NCBI RefSeq assembly: GCF_048569485.1
Contig: NC_134354.1
Location: 88,140,142 to 88,204,141, forward strand
Origin: Anomaloglossus baeobatrachus
Taxonomy: Eukaryota > Chordata > Amphibia > Anura > Aromobatidae
Reading direction: 5' to 3'
DNA length: 64,000 nucleotides
Shown here: positions 1 through 13,000 of the stretch, piece by piece
Numbering within the stretch: the first letter of the stretch is position 1
Layout: each line of letters opens with the position of its first letter
Program-made: the position numbers and the translations under genes
The notes under the pieces: generated by a model
The model's database searches: none
Told to the model about the DNA's origin: nothing
The model's input: the letters and a program-made list of their open reading frames with translations, nothing else

Positions 1-1169
1 CCGCTGCCGGAACAGCCTCCTCTTGTAGCTTTTCCCCGGACCACCACCGGACAGCACGATTCCCCAATGCCACCTTAGCTCACAGGCGGCACTGTCCCAA
101 AAGACTCCGTCTTCAGCTGCCGACGGTGTGGGTACGACTGCTCCTCTGGAACGGGCTCCAACCCCAGATGGCCTCTTCACTTAGATCTTGCAGGGGTGAA
201 GACGTTCAACAAGAATGGAGCGCTGTGTCATTTAACTCTTTAACTGGCCTGCCACCCCCCACCTGTTGTGCAGATGGCCTCCTCCAGGAACATGAGGACG
301 TTCAACAGGGGTGACAGTCCATAAACATCAAACTTGCAACTTTAAAACTTGTGGCGGGTTCCGACCCCTTTAAGGCCGGGCATTCCCGGGGCACGCACTG
401 GCAAAGTGCCTGGGCAGTTCGTAGTGCCGACAGATTGGTACAATCACACCCCCTTCGGCAGTTGAGGCCTCATCCTCGGAGGTGGACTCCGCATCAGCCT
501 CGTGTGCCTCCAGCATGCAGTACGTATGGGTCGATAGAGCAATCCGGTATCCATTCCCACCACATCGCAGAATATATGCTGCTACTGAGGTGTCGACACC
601 GGGGCTGCTCTCATCTGTCTCCTCTGATTCTGAGCTGACGGCTAAGGGATCTTCTGAGCCGGGGGCCATTCCCGTTGCGGCGGGGCGGACTACCGGAGCA
701 GACTTCCTTCCTGTGGCAGGCGGGTCACCGCCAGCTGCTACACGGGAAGTCACTACCTGAGCCCCAGGGTCCATCGCTCCTGCGACCGGAGCGGTAGCTG
801 CAGCTTCCTCACTGATTGCTTCACTCGCAGGCGCTGCCGCTCCAGCGGTTGGCACGGGGCCGGCATCAGGTTTAGGAGCAGACATCTTCACCCGACCCCC
901 CTTGGTCTTTTGCCGACACTACTTTCTGTGGCCTGTTAGTTTTGTTTTTTGACTTCCGGGCTCGCTTTCCAGCCGCGTTCCCAGGAGGCAGGGCTTCGGC
1001 TTTCGCGCCCTTTTCTCGGGGAAGATGATGCTGGGCTGTAGTTTTCGCACCCAAAATGGCGACTTTTGAATATTTGGCAATGGATCACCGCTGACTGTCC
1101 AATACAAGGCACACTTCCACAAGGTAAGTGGATGGGTAAGTATCCTGTTTGTGAAGCCAAGTTTCGGGG
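1..1169 (-). mobile_element. LTR retrotransposon fossil: leader and gag-like region
   Basis: Read on the minus strand, this follows directly after the LTR at 1170-2270 and runs off the window edge. The stretch 370-891 holds an alanine/proline-rich, acidic gag-like reading frame that ends in a segment resembling a CCHC zinc knuckle. The LTR style (TGTGACGC start) suggests Ty3/gypsy or a related family. It is an old broken copy; no protease or polymerase part is visible within the window. The assignment rests on order (LTR, then leader, then gag-like frame) rather than on a database match. Confidence 0.5.
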
Positions 1170-2270
1170 TGTGCCGCCCCCGTGCCAGCCGCCGCGCTGC
1201 TCAGATCCGGGCCTTCAGGGGTGGTGGCTCGAGGGTCTCCGGCCATGCCGAATAAATGGGGGGGGATGGAGATGTACGGGCTAGGCCGTAGTAAGTTCAT
1301 GACGCCACACACGGTGTATGGTGAGGGGACACCACCGCTGCTGTTATGGGGCACCCGGGGGAGATGTTGTGCAGCAAGTTGTTAACCCCTCCGTGGGTAG
1401 GGATGGTGGCCCTGGGACCCGGTGGCTCTGTGCAGGGGATGGCGACCGCAGGGGGTGCTGGTGTACTCACTGTTTGTAAAACACACAAGTATCTGGTAAA
1501 CCAAGGTGATGGTGGCCGGTGCCACGGCCGGTTGCGTTTGAGTCCCCCACCTGGCTGGTAGTCTCTATCCTTTTCCTGCACTGCTTTGTGTAAAGTGGAC
1601 TTTCCTAGTGTGAAACTCAGGAATCCGCTCCCGGCTGGATGTGGCCTAAGGAGCTGTGCCCGCAGACGCTGGCCCGTGGAATCTATGGGCCCTGGCGGTG
1701 ACCTCTTAACCCTAATCAGTGGGCTGTTGTCTTCTATGAGGGACTTTGGGTGGGACAGGACCTCTAGTCCTGTCCTCAATCGGTGAATTAACCAGTTCCG
1801 GTCCTGGCTTCAGAGTCCAAGTACCCCCCCTTTGTGCTACGGTTTCCAGGTCGGTTCCCTGTGTCGGTACCGGCGGGCTACAACCCTGTCCTGCTCCACC
1901 TTGATTCTGCCGAGCCGTCTTCCCATCTCCTGCTGAGAGACCACCGTCTGCCTCCTAGCCAGTGGCACCAGGGCTTCTACCCTGGTACCGTTCAACTTGA
2001 ACTTCCTTGCTGGAGCTACACTTAGATCAGTGTGGAGCTCAGTTTGGAGAGGAGTGTGGGCTGGAGCTGACTCATACTGCTTGTTTTCCCGCCCCAGGCT
2101 GCCTGGACCCCTGGGTGGGCATGTCCCAACCGCCTGGTCACACCCACTGGTGTGTATCTTTCCCTAAGGGGGGGGGTGTCCAGGGTTTCTGGTTGGCTGT
2201 GTGTTTCCTAGTGAGGGAGCAGTGTAATGCAGGGGCCTAACTGACTACGTGGTTTTGCCAGGGCGTCACA
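1170..2270 (-). mobile_element. LTR (about 1.1 kb) of the same retroelement family as 60167-61291
   Basis: On the minus strand it begins TGTGACGCCCTGGC and ends in CA. Several blocks match the LTR at 60167-61291, for example the 'gttaacccctccgtgggtag' block (near 1380 and 60417), the 'cagacgctggccc' block and the 'ctggtgtactcac' block. It is adjacent to a gag-like leader, so it is read as the 5' LTR. Family: gypsy-like by inference. Confidence 0.65.
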
Positions 2271-2596
2271 TTTACAGCAGAGTGTGTGCTGCAAACCTAG
2301 AAGCTGGAACATTGCGGGGACAGCATCGGGGACTCACAGTTTCCAATGAACTCTGAGAAACCTGTGAAGCTGTAGTGCAGGGGGAGGGGGGGGGTCAGGT
2401 CATCAGAGTTCATTGGGAACTCCAATGACCTCCTGGATGTCACTGCTTTGTGAATACTCACCTGTCTCCACGGTGCTGCATTTGCGATGCTCCAGCTTCC
2501 TGAGTGCGGTGAGTAATCGAATATAATGAGGCGGTCATGAGCGGGAGGCAGCAGTTAAATGGGGGGAAAAAAACAACAAAAAAAAAAACAAAACAC
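2271..2596. other. Unassigned gap
   Basis: About 325 bases with no gene-like frame. It holds a short imperfect inverted repeat around 'ccaatgaactctgagaaac' (about 2340) and 'catcagagttcattgggaac' (about 2400), and an A-rich tract (about 2560-2595) just before the DIRS terminus. Confidence 0.4.
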
Positions 2597-5500
2597 AACG
2601 GTTACTTACCGGTAGCCGGTTTTTCCAGAACCCATGACAGCACCACGTGAGAGAGAGGGATCCGCCCAGCAAGGACAGGAAACCATTCTGAATAAAAGGG
2701 CGGTACTTCTCCCCTTCGTCAGTTGATTACCGAGAATGAGAGGACCTCCAGCAATTGTTAGAACTTACTCCACCACCACTAAACACCCACAAGCACACCG
2801 AAAAAGTGCACACCAAGGATGAGAAAGGGAGGGAATATAAGGGTGCTGTCATGGGTTCTGGAAAAACCGGCTACCGTTAAGTAACCGTTGTGTTTTCCCC
2901 TCACGCATGACAGCACCACGTGAGAGATTTCCAGAGAAACCCATTTAGGGAGGGACCACCGCCTCAAGCACCCGTCTACCAAACGAAAGAGCAGCCGAGG
3001 AGGATAGGTCCAACCGATAGTGCCGGAAAAAAGTAGATTGTGAGGACCAGGTAGCGGCCCTACAAAGTTGTTCAATAGATACCTGTTCACGTTCAGCCCC
3101 GGAGGTAGACACCGCTCTGGTGGAATGGGCCCGGATGTTCTCCGGAACAGGCGCTCCACTGGAGTAGGCGGCTAAAGCAATGGCCTCCCTAATCCACCTA
3201 GCGATAGTACTCTTGGACACCGCCTGACCCTTGGTACTACCCTGAAAGGAGATGAATAACGACTGTCTTCCTCACTGCCTGTGTGACCGAAATATAGTGT
3301 AGGAGGACCCTGCGTACATCTAGGGTGTGAAATCTACGTTCCCCCTCATTAGTGGGACGGCTGCAGAAAGAGGGCAGGACTATTTCTTGCGTTCTATGAA
3401 AATGAGAAGCGACCTTCGGGAGATACGCTGGGTCCGGTCGCAAGATTACTCTATCCTCCAGGACCTGAGTGTAAGCTGCACAACTGACAGGGCCTGCAAA
3501 TCACTGATCCGCCGTGCCGTGGTTAATGCGACTAGCAATACGGTTTTCAGGGTAAGCAATTTCAGGGAAAGCTTAGTCAGGGGTTCAAAGGGGGATCCCG
3601 TGAGGACATCCAAGACCAAGTTCACGTCCCAGGGAGGAACCTTTGGTATGACCACTGGCCTAGTCCTACCACTAGCCGTAATAAATCGTTTAATCCACTT
3701 GTTGGCCGCCAGGTTACAATTGTACAGGGCCCCCAAGGCAGAGACCTGAACCTTGAGAGTGTTCACCGCTAACCCCAGATCAAACCCCTTCTGAAGAAAT
3801 TCTAAAATGCACTCAACAGGAGCCTCCGGACCCAAGGGACCATCAGAGAACTGCAGGAATTTTTGCCACACTCTCCCATATATCTTGGTGGTAACAGGCT
3901 TTCGGCTTTTCAACAAAGTAGAAATAAGGTCAGGAGAAAAACCTTTGCTCCTCAACAGAGACCGTTCAAATTCCAAGCTGTTAAATGGAATCCTTTCGCT
4001 TGCACGTGGAATACTGGTCCCTGTACTAACAGGTCCGGAACTTCCGGCAGAACCCAGGGATCCGTGACAGACATTGCCCTTAGGAGAGAAAACCATGGTC
4101 GTTTGGGCCAGAAGGGGGCAATAATAAGTACCCTCGCCCGGTCCTCCCTGATTTTTTGCAGAACGGTCGGCAGCATGATAATTGGAGGAAACGCATAAGC
4201 TAGCCTGAAGGTCCATGGAACCTGTAGCGCGTCTACTGCGAAGGGCTGGTCCGAGGGGCTTAGCGAACAGAACTGCACTACCTGCCTGTTGAGTCTGGTG
4301 GCAAAGAGGTCTATCTGTGGCAAGCCCCAGAGCGTCACTATCTGTCGAAAGACCCGAGGATTCAAGGACCATTCCCCTTGCCGCAGGTGATGGCGGCTGA
4401 GGTAATCTGCCGTGACATTGAGACTTCCTTTGATGTGGAGAGCCGAAAGGGAGAGAAGATGCTGCTCTGCCCAGAGAAACAGTCTGTAGGACACCTGCAT
4501 GAGGGATGGTGGTTGACATATGAGACTGTGGACTGGTTGTCGGACATGGGGAGATAAGGTATGCACACCCAACACTACGCCAAAGTATTTCTCTACGTTG
4601 GGGTCCCTAGCTTGTGTATAGGTGGGGTCCCTAGCAATAGGTGTGTTGGGGGAGGGTTCACAAACGAAAAACTACTAACAAACATACACACCTATTGCCA
4701 ATCCACATTGTATATATAGCCTGGGTCTCAGCTTCCCATACATGGTAGGTTTTTTAACTGCATGAGAGGACACACACAAGCTAGGGACCCCAACGTAGAG
4801 AAATACTTTGGCGTAGTGTTGGGGCTCTATTGCATTGATCAATTCAGTAGCTAAATTTCTCTTTATTCATATATTCATGGCAGTAATGCAGGTTCCATTT
4901 TTCACATTTCATTCTTACATATAGCTATTGAATTTTTCATGTCAGTATTCACACAGCAGTTTCTGCTATTACATGTATTCCCCTTACATAGTCACTGGTG
5001 TGCATACCTTATCTCCCCATAGTGATTTTTTTTATTTTTTTGCACCCAGTTCAGACATAGAATGGAGTTCCAAACGTTATTTCTTATTTGGTTGTCGGAC
5101 ATGACCAGAACATGCCGCCCGCGAAGGTGAGGGAGAAAGTCGTGTAGGGCACGCTCCACCGCCCACAGCTCCCGGAGATTCGAGGGTTGCGCCGCCTCCC
5201 GCAGTGACCATCATCCCTGAGAAATGTGCTCCAGAAGGTGAGCCCCCCAGCCGGACTGGCTGGCATCAGTAGTGACCACCCTCCGGTCCCGAGGTAGCCA
5301 GGGAACACCTACAGACAGATTGTCCACGGACGTCCACCAGAGGAGAGAGCTTCTGACCGCCCAGGACAGGGTGACGACCCCTTCTAAACAATCGTTTAAT
5401 GCTTTCTGGGCATACAGAACCTGCCACTGGAGAGCCCTGGAGTGGACCCGACTCCATGGGACCGCCGGGAAGCAAGATGTCAGAGTACCCAGCAAGGACA

Positions 5501-8500
5501 TAGCCTGCCTCAGAGACATCCTGGGATGGTGGATCGCCCGCCGGGCCAAGGCTGAAACCCTCCGAATCTTTTCTGCCGGCAAAAGGCACTGCTGACACAC
5601 TGAGTTGAGAGTGAGACCTAGAAATGACTGAATCGTGACCGGGTCCATCCGGGACTTCTCGTAATTTACCAGCCAACCCAGGTCTTGGAGAGACTGTAGA
5701 AGGTATTGGAGATGAGCCGCACATTGCTGCTTGGAGTTCCCAATCACCAGGAAGTCGTCCAGGTAAGTAACCACCAGAATATTCCGTATCCGTAGATGAG
5801 CCGTCATCTGCGCCACTATTTTCGTAAAAATCCTGGGGGCGACAGAGAGCCTGAAGGGGAGGGCTCGGAACTGAAAATGACTGACCAAGTTGTTGATGGA
5901 AACCGCCACTCGCAGGAACTGCTGAGAATGAGGATGTATAGGGACATGGTAATAGGCGTCCTTCAAGTCTATCACTGCCATATAACAGTTGTGGAACAGC
6001 AGCTTTATGGCCGACTGAACAGACTACATCTTGAACGGGAAATACTGGAAAAACTGGTTGAGATGTCTGAGGTTTATTATTGTACGGAAGGAACCGTCTG
6101 GCTTGCCCACAAGAAAGAGGGGGGGGGAATAGAACCCCTTTCCGCCACGGGCACCTCGCACAGGACTGCCTTCCCAATCAACATCCGAATTTCCGATTCC
6201 AGAGCTTGTTGCTCCGACTGTGACCCCCAAAGAGGAGTGATGACGAAACGCTGTGGTGGCTGAAGTAGAAATTGGAACTGGAGACCGTCTCTGACAATAG
6301 AACGAACGTAGGCGTTGGAGGAAATGCTTCCCCACTGCTCCAGAAAGTGAGAAAGGCATCCTCCGACCGGCAGCCTGGCGTCACTGGGCAGACTTCTTTG
6401 AGGCGGCTGGGGCACCCCCGAACATGAAGCCGGAGTCCCGTTTTGGTCTGCGCTCCCACCGCCGATTATCCGGGGGTCTGCCTTTGGAGAATCGCTGCCT
6501 CCGAAAGGGGCGGGAGGAACCAGAATGGAATCTCGGGAAGGACTGTTTTCCCTCGGACGCTTTGTCCAGCACATCCTCTAGCTGTTTCCCAAAGAGCAGG
6601 TGACCGTAACAGGGCACCGCACACAATTTGTGTTTGGATTGCAGATCTCCAGGACAGCCCTTCAGCCACAATGCCCGTCTGGCCTGATTAGACAATCCCG
6701 CAGAACGAGCTCCCAGCCTAATAACATCCGCTGAGGAATCAGCCAAAAAGGCTGCAGCCCCCTGGAGAAGCGGAAATTTTGACAGGATCTTGTCACGGGA
6801 GGTGTTATCCCGCAACTGATCCTCAACCTGTTGGAGCCAGATCATGAGAGAACGGGCTGTACAGGTATTTGCGATGGCCGGCCTCAAGCTCCCCGCAGAT
6901 GTCTCCCATAGGTGCTTAAGAATGACATCCGCTTTTTTTGTCCAGGGGATCTTTCAACGTACCCGAGTCCTCTAGGAGGATGCCTCCTCACCGAGAAGAC
7001 TTCGCAACGGCAGCATCGATCCAGGGTGCCTTGTCCCATACGATTGCTTTGTCCTCATCAAAAGGATATTTCCATTTGGAGGAGGAGGGGAGAGAGCCTG
7101 CTTTGTCCGGACACTTCCACTCCTTCTGAATAAGTGCCTCAATTTTGTTGTTGACCGGAAAGGTACGCTTCTTCCTATCTTCCAGACCTCCAAACATCAC
7201 ATCCTCCAGGGATCTAGAGGATTTCTCCTCCGTCAACCCCATAGTAGCCCTGACTGATTTGACCAGGGACCCTATATCGTCAATGGAGAAGCACGGTCTG
7301 CCTCCCATATCACCATCTGAGGACGAGGAGTCTGAGTCCGAGGCCATACCGGAGGAGGAGTAGGAAGAAGGGGCAGAGTCTACAGGTTTCGATTTTTTCT
7401 TTTTCAAGAAAGCCTTCATGGAATCCTATACCTCTGAGCGGATAGCAGAATGGACGTCCGCTGAGAGTCCCGGGGATTCCTCCGCAATTGTGCGAAGGAT
7501 ACACCCCTGACAACTTCTTGTGCCACTCCTCTGAGAGGGGTTCCCTGCATAGGGGGCATTCCTTATGCTTCTTTTTGGACAAGGATTTCTTAGGGACCCA
7601 AGAAGGGTAGACAAAAGCAGGGGAGAAAAAAAAAAAACCCCAAGGGAGCCAGGAGTATGATGACATTCACGAAGATCCACTCACCACCATAGGAAAGAAG
7701 GGTACCGGTTTTGAAGGCTGTTTCGGAACATCCACAGGTCTCACAGGAGCTGTAGAGTCATGGGAGGATCTGCTGTCATGGCTGCCACGGCCCATCCGAC
7801 CAGTGTCGCTCCTGTCATCAGTTTTCCTGCCCTGCTGATGACGCACAGGAGAGCGCTGCTGCTCATCCATGTCCATTGCAGAGCCCAGGTACCAGCCTCT
7901 GACAGTGCCAGGAGAGTAGGTTTTTTCCCCCTAATCCTCTGCCTTCTGGTCCCAGGTGAGGCTCCTCCCCGCTCCCCATGGTGCACGGCCAGGAGTGCCT
8001 GTATACCGGAATGGCAGGCCGCATGCACCGCAGCGTTGCATGGGCGCCGCCATCTTCATCCGGTGAAGTCATTGGAAGGCCCGCCTCCATCTCCCAGCGT
8101 GCCCGTCGCGTGTGCACGCAGCCGGAAGTTCCAGGCAGCATGGAGCGCAGAGCGGGGGGGGGGGGGGGAAGGGGGGGGAAGGAGCAGCCGACCGGGTGCC
8201 CCCGAGCGGTTCCTGCCGCCCGCTCCCGCACGGACACCAGGACCCCCCCCCCGGGCAGGTGGACGGCGCTTCCAGCCAACCCCGAAGAACGGTGCTACAG
8301 GATTCACCCTGTTCTTCCAGACACCGGACGGGGCTGGGTAAGTAGGCGACTTTTCTTTTCTTCATCTTTACCGCCGGTTTTCAGAACAGGGTCTCCCATC
8401 AAGGACAGGAAACCAACTGACGAAGAGGAGAAGTACCGCCCTTTTATTCAGAATGGTTTCCTGTCCTTGCTGGGCGGATCCCTCTCACGTGGTGCTGTCA

Positions 8501-8507
8501 TGGGTGA
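2597..8507 (-). mobile_element. DIRS-type tyrosine-recombinase retroelement, decayed
   Basis: Coding order on the minus strand: gag-like region about 6380-7420, then reverse transcriptase/RNase H about 4380-6360 (YLDD catalytic box), then tyrosine recombinase about 2945-4200 (arm and catalytic segments including an HSTR box and a terminal FRHYR box). The ends are inverted rather than direct repeats: the block at 2637-2735 (methionine-free 'gaccat'-like leader, 'ggatccgcccagcaagg') recurs reversed at 8405-8505. A further inverted copy of the left terminus lies at 2849-2896, as expected for the internal complementary region of DIRS. It is broken, with several interruptions, and carries a foldback insertion at 4549-5088. 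It is an old copy. Confidence 0.85.
4549..5088. mobile_element. Foldback retroposon-like insertion with 15-bp target duplication
   Basis: This 540-bp insert splits the DIRS element. The 15-base sequence tggttgtcggacatg flanks it on both sides (4534-4548 and 5089-5103). The insert is an inverted repeat: it starts ggagataaggtatgcacacc and its other arm ends ggtgtgcataccttatctcc, followed by about 70 unpaired bases that include a T-rich tract. Blocks such as 'cttcccatacat-gta-gttttttaactgca' and 'ttgcattgatcaat' match the insertion at 12493-13261, so the two belong to one family. Confidence 0.7.
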
Positions 8508-9911
8508 GGGGGAAAAAAAACCCACACCTTTTTCACAGACATTTGTTTTCTCCGGTACCTGTCACACACATGCAAGCACGGATGGCACACGTATGACCAT
8601 AACCATGTGTGTGACTGGTACCCGATTAAACATTGACGTCTGAAACCGGCCTAAGTCTGAGTGCAGACCATTGTTCTTTCTACTACACACAGGTAGTGGG
8701 GCCCCAACAGCTTCATGCCAAGTGGCCACAACAGACAACTAAAATTGTGGACGGAGGCAGGGTCCAGACAATCAAGAGACACCGGTGGAAGTGGACACCT
8801 GGACAGGCTCCCTTGTAGAGACTGATGCAGAGCCTTTGGTTTATCATCAGTGAGATTCTGCTTTATAATCCTTATCCTGCACCACGACTACCAACAGTGA
8901 GTAACCTGGTCCCCTTGCACCCTGCACTCCCAAACATCCCACTAAAATTCCCCAGAGGCTGGGGCCTTCCCTACTTGTGGAGGGACTGACACCTTGCTGC
9001 TCCAAACCATCTGCTCCAGTACTCCTTCCAGCAGCAGCAGTACTCAACAACCTGAAGGTGGCATCACGAACTTCTCCCCTGTAAACATTTTCCAAGAATC
9101 GGAGTGTTAGCCGAGTCCGGGTCCAGATTCCTGGAGCCACGACCACCATGGATCTGAGCACCCAGATCTGCGCCAAGGCGGCGTATTGTGTGGATTTAGT
9201 TTCCACGAGAATGCTTTTGTTGTTATGCTGGACTGGATATATATATTTGTGCTAAATTTTTTTCTTGTGCAGGTATGAAAGGGAGGGCAGGGGTAAGGCA
9301 GCTGTATTGTAAATTGACAAAACTATTAAAAATGTAGTGTTATGGGCAATGTTTTCCCTGGCAAAAAAAAGCTGTCAGATTCTGAGGAAGGTGTTGCAAG
9401 GGGGAAGGGGTGGGCTTTCCTTTTGGCAGATGTACAGAGCTAGAAATTTTATTTTTTTGTGTGGCTTGGTTTATGGTTACGAATGGAGTGGTGGGTCATG
9501 TGGCTTTTATCGGGTGAACGAGATGTGAAGTGGTGCAACTGAATGCAGTGGCTTTAGATGGGCGATAGGACATTGAAATTTGGCTTCTAGTATGGGATGT
9601 ACAAGTGTTTGAAGGTGCAAAAACGTGTTTGTGGTGGGGAGGCCCAAGAGGTTCTAACCCACATCCCAGTGAATTTATTTAAGTGGTGAAGCCTAGGTTA
9701 AGGACACCATCACATCGTGTAGATGCAAACTGTAGAAGATGTACATCCGCAGTATAAAATAGCTCAAGCCAAGTAGTTGACCTTGTTTACATGTTATAAA
9801 AAGTGAGGGTTTAAAATTTTAACTGAACCGAAATTTTTAATAACTTCACATGTAAATTAAGATGGGGAAACCTACTCATGCCAATACCAAAGAAGGCCCA
9901 TGAACAACAGT
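8508..9911. other. Repeat-like spacer between the DIRS element and zp4
   Basis: No gene is supported. About 8520-8650 resembles one end of a palindromic MITE. About 8690-9200 reads like old LTR/leader sequence (phrases such as 'ccccttgcaccctgcact' and 'ggtggcatcacgaac' occur in amphibian LTR retroelements; low confidence). About 9240-9900 shows nothing recognisable. Confidence 0.35.
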
Positions 9912-9934
9912 GTTTTGGCCATAGAGGCTAAATC

Positions 9935-9940
9935 TTTATT
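9935..9940 (-). promoter_or_regulatory. zp4 polyadenylation signal
   Basis: AATAAA on the minus strand, about 130 bases past the stop codon (10072-10074). It is the only canonical signal seen close to the end of the gene and predicts a short 3' UTR ending near 9912-9925. Confidence 0.65.
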
Positions 9941-10071
9941 CGGGCATGAATTTTGCACAATGCTTTAGGGTCTTAGAAGAAGCAAAACAGCTAGTCAAGT
10001 ATTGCAGATAGTAATGTGAAGTCAATGATAGTTCTAGTACATTCACAGTAAAAGCTAGCATTTTAAAGAAG

Positions 10072-13000
10072 CTAAACATTAACTTTAATGGGGTTAACAT
10101 TTTGTTGTTTCTTCAGCCAGACAGCTACAATAGCAATGCCAAGAACACTTCCAGCCATCATAGCCCAGACCCAGTCCAGTCCTAGATGGTGGGCTTTTTC
10201 TTGGTATCCTAGAATAGAAAGATGCCTGGTTACAGGTATATAGCAAAGCTGTACAAAAATTCTACTAAATATCTGTTCTCACTTGGCATCCATCATTACA
10301 TTATCTTCTCCCCACTTTTACAAGACTAACTAGTTTATGGTTTACCAGTTTGAGTCAGATTGCAATGACCACTATGTTGCCTTCATTAGAATAATAACTA
10401 AGTTTTAATACTTAAGCAAACTCTAGAATTCAGGCTCTCTGAAGTTACTAAGTGCTTCTGCCAAAAGTTACATTACCCTCAATTAACTGTTTATCTGCAC
10501 CCTGGTAACTCCGATCCATGTAGAGCCTGATGGGGCCATCTGCAGATACAACAGTCACTGGCTCCAAGTCTGCTGCTGCCCTTCGTCCTGGGAGAAGTAA
10601 TTTAGTCTTTAGAACAGTGCCATTGTAAGGGTCAATTGAGCTTTACAGCAGAAAGTGCTTACGTCTTGAGGGACATCTAGTCGCACACTGGTTTTGTGAA
10701 GATTGTACGCATGCAGATGCACTACAATGGAAGTACACCTGGAAGAACGCCATGAATTACTTAAACCGTATGCAGATAGTTAGGATGGTGAAGTGAATGA
10801 TAAATGGGAACTTACCAGCCCTCCTAAAGAAGCCTGACCTGCAGAGTAAAATGCAAATGTTTTGACAATAAAACGCTGATAATGAAGTGGAAACTCTAGT
10901 GATGCATCTTGAACAGTCAATGGCTGGGTCTTATAGTTGTCACCATCAAAAGGACACCTAATAGTAAAAGAAAAAAAAAAAAAACCAAAAAAACTCAGCC
11001 AATGACATCTCTATTGATCACTACACTGGAAAGTAGTTTTAGGAAGACTTAGGTTGTACAGGTCTTACCCATCTACCAAGATTGGCCACTGCGGTAATTC
11101 TTGAGGGTCTGTGGAGTCAGTTGCCCAGCACTGATTCAGCATTAGCACCACTCCGGGGTCTTTCCTGTTGAGAATGCGAACTTCAACAAAAATGGAGTCC
11201 CTGAGCACTTTAGTAATAGGATAATCCCCATCAGCATAATACTGTCTGTACTGGTCATCTGTAGAGACAAACAGTATAGATACAAGTTAATGTGGCCCCC
11301 AAAAAGTGGGAAGTAGTATTTATCTGTTAAAGCCATACTTAAGGCAATCCTCATTTCCAAGTTCAGTGGTCCCAGACTAGCTGCAGGTGATGGTGGAGGA
11401 AGGGTAAAGACTTCCAGTCTCAATGGCAATGAAGCAGTTGCAGTGAAACCACAGCGAATGTGCAACCTAAGAAATTAATGATGATGACGACAAGTCTAGT
11501 CACTAGACTGTTGCAGCAGTTGCAGTTAACTGATACATAAACACTACCATAATGGTGTTTAAAGAGGAGAACTCAGGTTGTTAGAATTTCTAAGATTATT
11601 AGCCTTTAGGTTTTCACTTATGGTCTTAATACTGTAGATGATTGTTGATATATTTTTAAAAAGCAATGGGTTAATGGAAAAAAAAAATAATTTGTAGATG
11701 TCTTACCCAAAAGTACTGTCTCTGGTTATGGATGAGCCTCTCCAAGTTCTTATATCTATGTCAGCAGTTAGGTCATTCTCATAAACCACATTAGAGCCAT
11801 CAACCTGATAAAGAAAATTGATTTAACATGAGGCATGGGTTAAAAAAAAAAATAATAAAATATAAATATAATTTTATAGACTTACAGTTTGTGTGGTCCC
11901 ACAGGCTGAGAATGGAAGCCTGTAGAACAGGAAAGCATTGTTTTGTGAAATAGGGTCACATTCTGCACCTCTGGCTCTAGGGAACTTGACAGATGATAAA
12001 ATTAGTGATGGCCTAGTGATTTCTTTGGAGATTGCAACAGATAGGATGCCATCCCTAGTACACTGGACAGTAACTAGAAATGGGGCAGAGAAAAAATAAA
12101 AATTAAGTATTTTGTAAGCAAAAAAAATAAACATGAATTGCAATAAGCATGTACCTCTGTCTCCAAAATAGCATGGTGTCCTGGTATCTGTTGGATCATA
12201 ACAGCAACCATTCTGGAGACAAGCATCCTGGGATACTGGAGGACTGAGACATGAAAGTCTGTTTTCTCTAGGGACATCTGAGCACTCACTTGGGGATGGA
12301 GAATCCCTTACTAGAAGTTAAGTGAGAACAATTTCAGAGTTAAGATGAACAATCTGATAGTCAAGAGGCATTTCTACCTAGACCACCCATGATTTATCTG
12401 TAGGACATTCTGGAACCCATTTGTCAGATATTTTGAGGCAAATTCTACATCTAGCCTGGAGACCCCTCAGCTCCAGTAACTGCATCAAGGCAACTAAATA
12501 GGATAAAGAGTTGCACACCAGTCAATGTATAGGGGAATAATGAAAAGCAGAACTGGTATGGGAATACTAAACTGAAAAATACAATGGACTATCTGAAAAC
12601 ATGAAAATTGTATGTGCATAATTGCTATGAATAATAAGAATGAGATATTTAGCCTTTGTATTGATCAATGCAAAGGAGCCCCAAAACCAAACGCCAAGGT
12701 AATCTCTATTTTTGGGGTCCTTAACATGTGTAACCTCACCTGCAGTTAAAAAAAACTTGCTATGTTTGGGAAGCAAAGGACCAAGCTATATATGTGAAAT
12801 AAGACATGGCTATGGGTGGGGCAGGGTTCTCAGAAAATCCATACCAATTAAAGAATGTACGTCTGGAACACCAATGGTGTGAACAGGGTGCAAGACTCAA
12901 AATTATTAGTATGCATTTTCTCTGTCTGAGAACCCTGCCCCACCCATAGCCATGTGTCTTATTTCACATATATAGCTTGGTCCTTTGCTTCCCATACATA

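Noticed and set aside
370-891. 173-codon alanine/proline-rich reading frame as a host gene
   Set aside because: It follows an LTR in the same orientation and has gag-like composition; better explained as part of a retroelement fossil.
2700-2730. CTGACGA on the minus strand within the DIRS terminus as a hammerhead
   Set aside because: No second core strand or stem pairing follows.
8069-8365. GC-rich, CpG-rich block with long overlapping frames, as a promoter CpG island or gene
   Set aside because: It lies inside the DIRS element next to its right terminus, and the frames are proline/glycine-rich products of GC-rich DNA.
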